In this document: positions 5,895-7,989 of the stretch, in pieces
How the letters are laid out: every line of letters starts with the position of its first letter
How positions within the stretch are numbered: the stretch's first letter is position 1
Assembly: GCA_050733935.1 (NCBI GenBank)
Contig: JBOHUC010000085.1
Coordinates: 1-7,989 of the forward strand
DNA length: 7,989 bases
Source: JBOHUC01 sp050733935
Lineage (GTDB): Bacteria; Eisenbacteria; RBG-16-71-46; DASYSL01
Direction of reading: 5' to 3'
Program-made: the position numbers and the translations under genes
Notes under the pieces: generated by a model
The model's database searches: none
Told to the model about the DNA's origin: nothing
Seen by the model: only the letters and a program-made list of their open reading frames with translations

Positions 5895-6323
5895 TCAGTC
5901 CGCGTTTGCCTCCGGATCCGCGTCGTCCTCGAGGCGCAGTCCGCCTGCGTCCGCGGTCGCGAGGAAATCGTCGAGCACCGACTGCGCCTCTTCGAGCTCC
6001 TCGTGCGGCACGAGCAACGTGCCCCACGACCTGGTCGTCCAGTCGCGCAGCACGTCTCCGTACGCGGGGATCGCGTACGAGCGGACGACCGGATGGAGCC
6101 CCTGGCTCTCGAGCGCGCCCTTCCACAGGGCCCCTATGACCGCATTCGGGACCGGCCGCACTTCGGCCAGCTCGATCCATTCCACGTCGGCTCCCTTCAA
6201 GCCGGCCGTCAGGCGCGCGGCCACCCCCCCTGGCTCAAGCTCGTCCACGAGGCTCGCGCGACAGTTCCGGCAAAGAACGACCTCCTCGGGGTAGGCCGCT
6301 CGGCATTCAGGGCAGAAGGGCAA
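5895..6323 (-). CDS. Small zinc-ribbon protein with DUF2007-like domain
   Basis: This 142-residue protein opens with a zinc ribbon in which CPEC (Cys4, Cys7) and CRNC (Cys18, Cys21) would bind one Zn ion. After a linker comes a roughly 75-residue ferredoxin-like region (about 47-122) containing WIELAEVRPVPNAVIGALWKGALESQGLHP and ending in LLVPHEELEEAQSVLDDFLA. This pattern resembles the DUF2007 'putative signal-transducing' family, whose molecular role is not established. The C-terminus (129-142) is an acidic tail. The start is TTG, chosen because a GGAGG ribosome binding site lies 5 bases upstream and translation from there begins with the zinc ribbon. A candidate promoter lies directly upstream. 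The gene is divergent from the GAF-domain gene and converges on the lipoprotein gene. Confidence 0.8.
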   Translation of the reverse strand: MPFCPECRAAYPEEVVLCRNCRASLVDELEPGGVAARLTAGLKGADVEWIELAEVRPVPNAVIGALWKGALESQGLHPVVRSYAIPAYGDVLRDWTTRSWGTLLVPHEELEEAQSVLDDFLATADAGGLRLEDDADPEANAD

Positions 6324-6340
6324 GGTCGCCTCCGTAAGTG
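6324..6340 (-). promoter_or_regulatory. Strong ribosome binding site deciding a TTG start
   Basis: Read on the minus strand, GGAGG is followed by CGACC and then TTG (start at 6323). The near-perfect Shine-Dalgarno match at optimal spacing is the reason to accept TTG rather than look for a downstream ATG, which would delete the zinc ribbon. Confidence 0.75.
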
Positions 6341-6353
6341 ATCCAATGCGTTT

Positions 6354-6383
6354 AGTTTAGCAAAGCCCCCGTCAGGCTCTCAA
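6354..6383 (-). promoter_or_regulatory. Candidate promoter of the zinc-ribbon gene
   Basis: On the minus strand TTGAGA (6383-6378) matches five of six -35 positions. It is followed, after 18 bases, by TAAACT (6359-6354), which matches four of six -10 positions. The AT-rich -10 area stands out against its GC-rich surroundings. Transcription would start near 6347, leaving a short leader of about 24 bases with the GGAGG site. Confidence 0.5.
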
Positions 6384-6414
6384 GTTTGCCGGCGTCCTGC
6401 GCCCGGCGCCGATC

Positions 6415-6426
6415 GGTTCCGGAACC
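6415..6426. promoter_or_regulatory. Perfect 12-bp palindrome, possible operator
   Basis: GGTTCCGGAACC is a perfect palindrome in the divergent region between the zinc-ribbon gene and the GAF-domain gene. It lies about 32 bases upstream of the minus-strand -35 candidate and 70 bases upstream of the GAF start codon. A symmetric site in this place could bind a dimeric regulator acting on either gene. No regulator gene is present in the window to test the pairing. Confidence 0.35.
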
Positions 6427-6483
6427 CTCCCGGGTCTCCGCGGGCACAGGACTTGCTGCCCAGGGCCGGTCATGGACGACCTC

Positions 6484-6489
6484 AGGAGG
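6484..6489 (+). promoter_or_regulatory. Consensus Shine-Dalgarno for the GAF-domain gene
   Basis: AGGAGG lies six bases before the ATG at 6496. An in-frame ATG at 6472 sits upstream of this site and would translate through it, so 6496 is the better start and the eight extra residues are dropped. Confidence 0.8.
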
Positions 6490-6495
6490 GATCCC

Positions 6496-7860
6496 ATGTC
6501 CAGATATGACCTCCGGGACATCTCGGAGAAGCTGTCCGGGTCGAAGGACTCGACACAGGTCATCTCGTCTTTCCTCAGCTACTTGCAGGCGCTCCGCCGG
6601 GATTGGAAACCGACCCTGGCGTTTTACGAGTGCTCGACTGATCGCCTCGTCTCGATCTATTCGATCGAGAACAGCAAGCTGATGTCGGCGGATCTGGATT
6701 TGTCGGTGGATAACCTCCCTCCCAAGCTCGTCCGAAAGTTCTTTCACCACAGCGCCTATTTCCAGGGCTTTCAGAAGCGCACGGTCCTCTCGCTCGTCTT
6801 CCAGAACTCGCCGTTCTACCGGGCGGAGAAAAACGAGGCCCAGGCCCTCGCCCCGATCACGGCTCTCAACAACTGGGAGTCGTGCCTGTGCGTGCCGCTC
6901 GCGGACTCCGAGGACGTGATCGCGATGCTCACGATCGTCTCCGCGAAGCGCAATGCGTTCCCGTCGAAGACGGTGGGCGAGCTCCTGCCGGTCAAGTCGG
7001 TGGCCGCCATGGCGCTCGCGCAGCATCTCTACCGGAGCGAGAAGGGCCGGCTCGAAGAGCAGGTGAAGGACGTGCAGACGCGCGTCCAGACCGAATTCCA
7101 GGACAAGCTGCAGCGCCTCGGGGAGGAGCGCGTCGCGCTCCAGACGGCGAACGAAGAGCAGGCACGCATGATCGGCGAGTTGGTCGAGAACCTGGGCCAG
7201 ATGGACCAGGGCGGCGACCAGTACCGCGCCGAGCTCGATCGGGTGAAGAACGCGCTGTTCGCGCTCGAGGAGCAGTCCTCGGTCGCGACCGAGTACCTGG
7301 CGGACGCCTACGCCGAGCTCACGAATGCGACCAACCAGCTCGGCGAGCTCCAGGGCACGGTGTCGTTCATCCGCGGCGTGTGCGACGTCCTCGCGCAGGA
7401 GCACAGCGAGCAGGACCTGCCGGCGCTTCTCATCTCATGGTTCACGGAGACGTTCGGCATCGAGCGCTTCTCGTACATGGCGCCCGACAACCGGAACGAG
7501 ACGCTCCAGATCGCGCTCTCGCGCGGGATCGCCGCTTCGATCGCCGAACGCGTGCACGTGCGCATCGGGCAGGGCATCGCCGGGTGGGTCGCGCACAACC
7601 GGAAGCCGCTCCTCGTGCGCGCCGTCGGCGAATCCGGCATGCCGCACACGCACCAGGACAACTACAACTCCGATTCGTTCCTCTCCGTGCCGGTCGTGCA
7701 CAACAACGTGCTGTTCGGCGTCCTGAACCTGTCGAACAAACGCGACGGCTCGCTGTTCGGTCAGGCGGATCTCGACCGGGCGACGCTCCTCTGCCAGTTC
7801 ATCGCGATGTCGCAGGAACGGCTCATGCTGGGGCGGCGCGCGCAGGCGTGGTCGGCGTAG
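6496..7860 (+). CDS. Double-GAF, coiled-coil signalling protein
   Basis: This 454-residue cytoplasmic protein has a GAF-like N-terminal domain (about 15-178, with LAFYE, WESCLCVPL and VIAMLTIVSAKRNAF), a long helical, Glu/Gln-rich coiled coil (about 180-300), and a clear C-terminal GAF domain (about 300-447). The last shows the family's VRIGQGIAGWVAHNRKPLLV segment, the SFLSVPVV strand and the VLFGVLNLSNKRDG strand. GAF domains bind small ligands, cyclic nucleotides or cofactors and regulate attached output modules. Here there is no kinase, cyclase, phosphodiesterase or DNA-binding output, so it may work by dimerising with a partner. I see no transmembrane segment. The gene is divergent from the zinc-ribbon gene. 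Its TAG stop lies only 17 bases from the end of an insertion-sequence transposase frame, so the natural C-terminus could have been altered by insertion. Confidence 0.88.
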   Translation: MSRYDLRDISEKLSGSKDSTQVISSFLSYLQALRRDWKPTLAFYECSTDRLVSIYSIENSKLMSADLDLSVDNLPPKLVRKFFHHSAYFQGFQKRTVLSLVFQNSPFYRAEKNEAQALAPITALNNWESCLCVPLADSEDVIAMLTIVSAKRNAFPSKTVGELLPVKSVAAMALAQHLYRSEKGRLEEQVKDVQTRVQTEFQDKLQRLGEERVALQTANEEQARMIGELVENLGQMDQGGDQYRAELDRVKNALFALEEQSSVATEYLADAYAELTNATNQLGELQGTVSFIRGVCDVLAQEHSEQDLPALLISWFTETFGIERFSYMAPDNRNETLQIALSRGIAASIAERVHVRIGQGIAGWVAHNRKPLLVRAVGESGMPHTHQDNYNSDSFLSVPVVHNNVLFGVLNLSNKRDGSLFGQADLDRATLLCQFIAMSQERLMLGRRAQAWSA

Positions 7861-7861
7861 A

Positions 7862-7989
7862 AGACTAGAAGCAGTCTCATAAATACCGGCGAAGCAGAAT
7901 GACGATGCAACCGAGGTGCACGAAGCCGCGGAAGTTCAGGAAGTTATGCTCGTAGCGCACGACCAGCCGTCGGAAGTTGTAGAGCCAGG
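7862..7989 (-). mobile_element. IS5-type insertion sequence, partial (one end)
   Basis: The end of the window holds the 3' end of a transposase gene on the minus strand and the flanking terminal sequence. The exact IS boundary cannot be set because the other end is outside the window. It should fall between the GAF stop codon and about 7876, a stretch that contains CTAG at 7865-7868 and a short AGACT/AGTCT inverted pair (7862-7866 and 7873-7877). IS5-family elements favour short palindromic targets such as CTAG or TNA, so CTAG is a plausible junction. Confidence 0.7.
7877..7989 (-). CDS. IS5-family DDE transposase, C-terminal fragment (cut by window edge)
   Basis: Reading the minus strand from the window edge gives 36 residues beginning WLYNFRRLVVRYEHN, continuing FLNFRGFVHLG and ending CIVILLRRYL with a TGA at 7879-7877. 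The RLVVRYE-x-N/GFVHLG/ILLR pattern is the typical C-terminal end of IS5-family (IS427-like) DDE transposases, where the RYE glutamate region follows the catalytic core. The DDE aspartates lie outside the window. The frame is open to the edge, so this is a partial gene and not evidence of decay. Confidence 0.85.
   Translation of the reverse strand, partial: WLYNFRRLVVRYEHNFLNFRGFVHLGCIVILLRRYL

Noticed and set aside
6352..7404. Minus-strand frame of 350 codons opposite the GAF gene
   Set aside because: Composition-driven shadow rich in Arg, Glu and Leu; the plus strand has the ribosome binding site and GAF motifs.

Overview
The window looks like chromosomal DNA from a high-GC, respiring bacterium with a Gram-negative type of envelope. 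Codon use is strongly G/C-ending, there is a quinone-linked flavoprotein dehydrogenase, and there is a candidate lipoprotein. The ETF-QO variant, the bacterial deoxyhypusine-synthase homologue and the lack of close matches for the lipoprotein would suit an uncultured-type lineage (Eisenbacteria, Gemmatimonadota or Myxococcota-like). That placement is a low-confidence inference; no rRNA or other taxonomic marker is present.

Layout: (1) Positions 1-265 hold no convincing gene but carry a dense cluster of inverted repeats (173-264) just past the end of the first operon. (2) Positions 4260-266, minus strand, form a three-gene unit in the order deoxyhypusine-synthase-like enzyme, thioredoxin reductase (trxB), ETF-ubiquinone oxidoreductase. 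There are 75 bases between the first two genes and a 4-base GTGA overlap between the last two. The end of trxB contains a G4C2-type hexanucleotide repeat encoding a (Pro-Ala)7 tail. (3) Positions 4261-4438 are a divergent intergenic region with a candidate promoter and a pyrimidine-rich leader, followed by a plus-strand unrecognised putative lipoprotein (4439-5854). (4) Converging on it is a small minus-strand zinc-ribbon/DUF2007-like protein (6323-5895) with a TTG start supported by a strong ribosome binding site. (5) A second divergent region (6324-6495) holds a 12-bp perfect palindrome and a candidate minus-strand promoter, then a plus-strand protein with two GAF domains joined by a coiled coil (6496-7860). 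(6) The window ends in the 3' end of an IS5-type insertion sequence, whose transposase runs on the minus strand and stops 17 bases from the GAF gene's stop codon.

Functionally, the ETF-QO feeds electrons from electron-transfer flavoprotein into the quinone pool, TrxB maintains thiol redox balance, and the DHS-like enzyme probably acts in polyamine metabolism. Why these three share a transcript is not evident. The GAF protein and the zinc-ribbon protein look like sensory or regulatory accessory proteins. I did not find a complete novel defence or mobile system here. The most unusual signals are the extra cysteines of ETF-QO, the repeat-encoded TrxB tail with its G-quadruplex potential, the palindrome cluster at 173-264, and the histidine-less DHS homologue.
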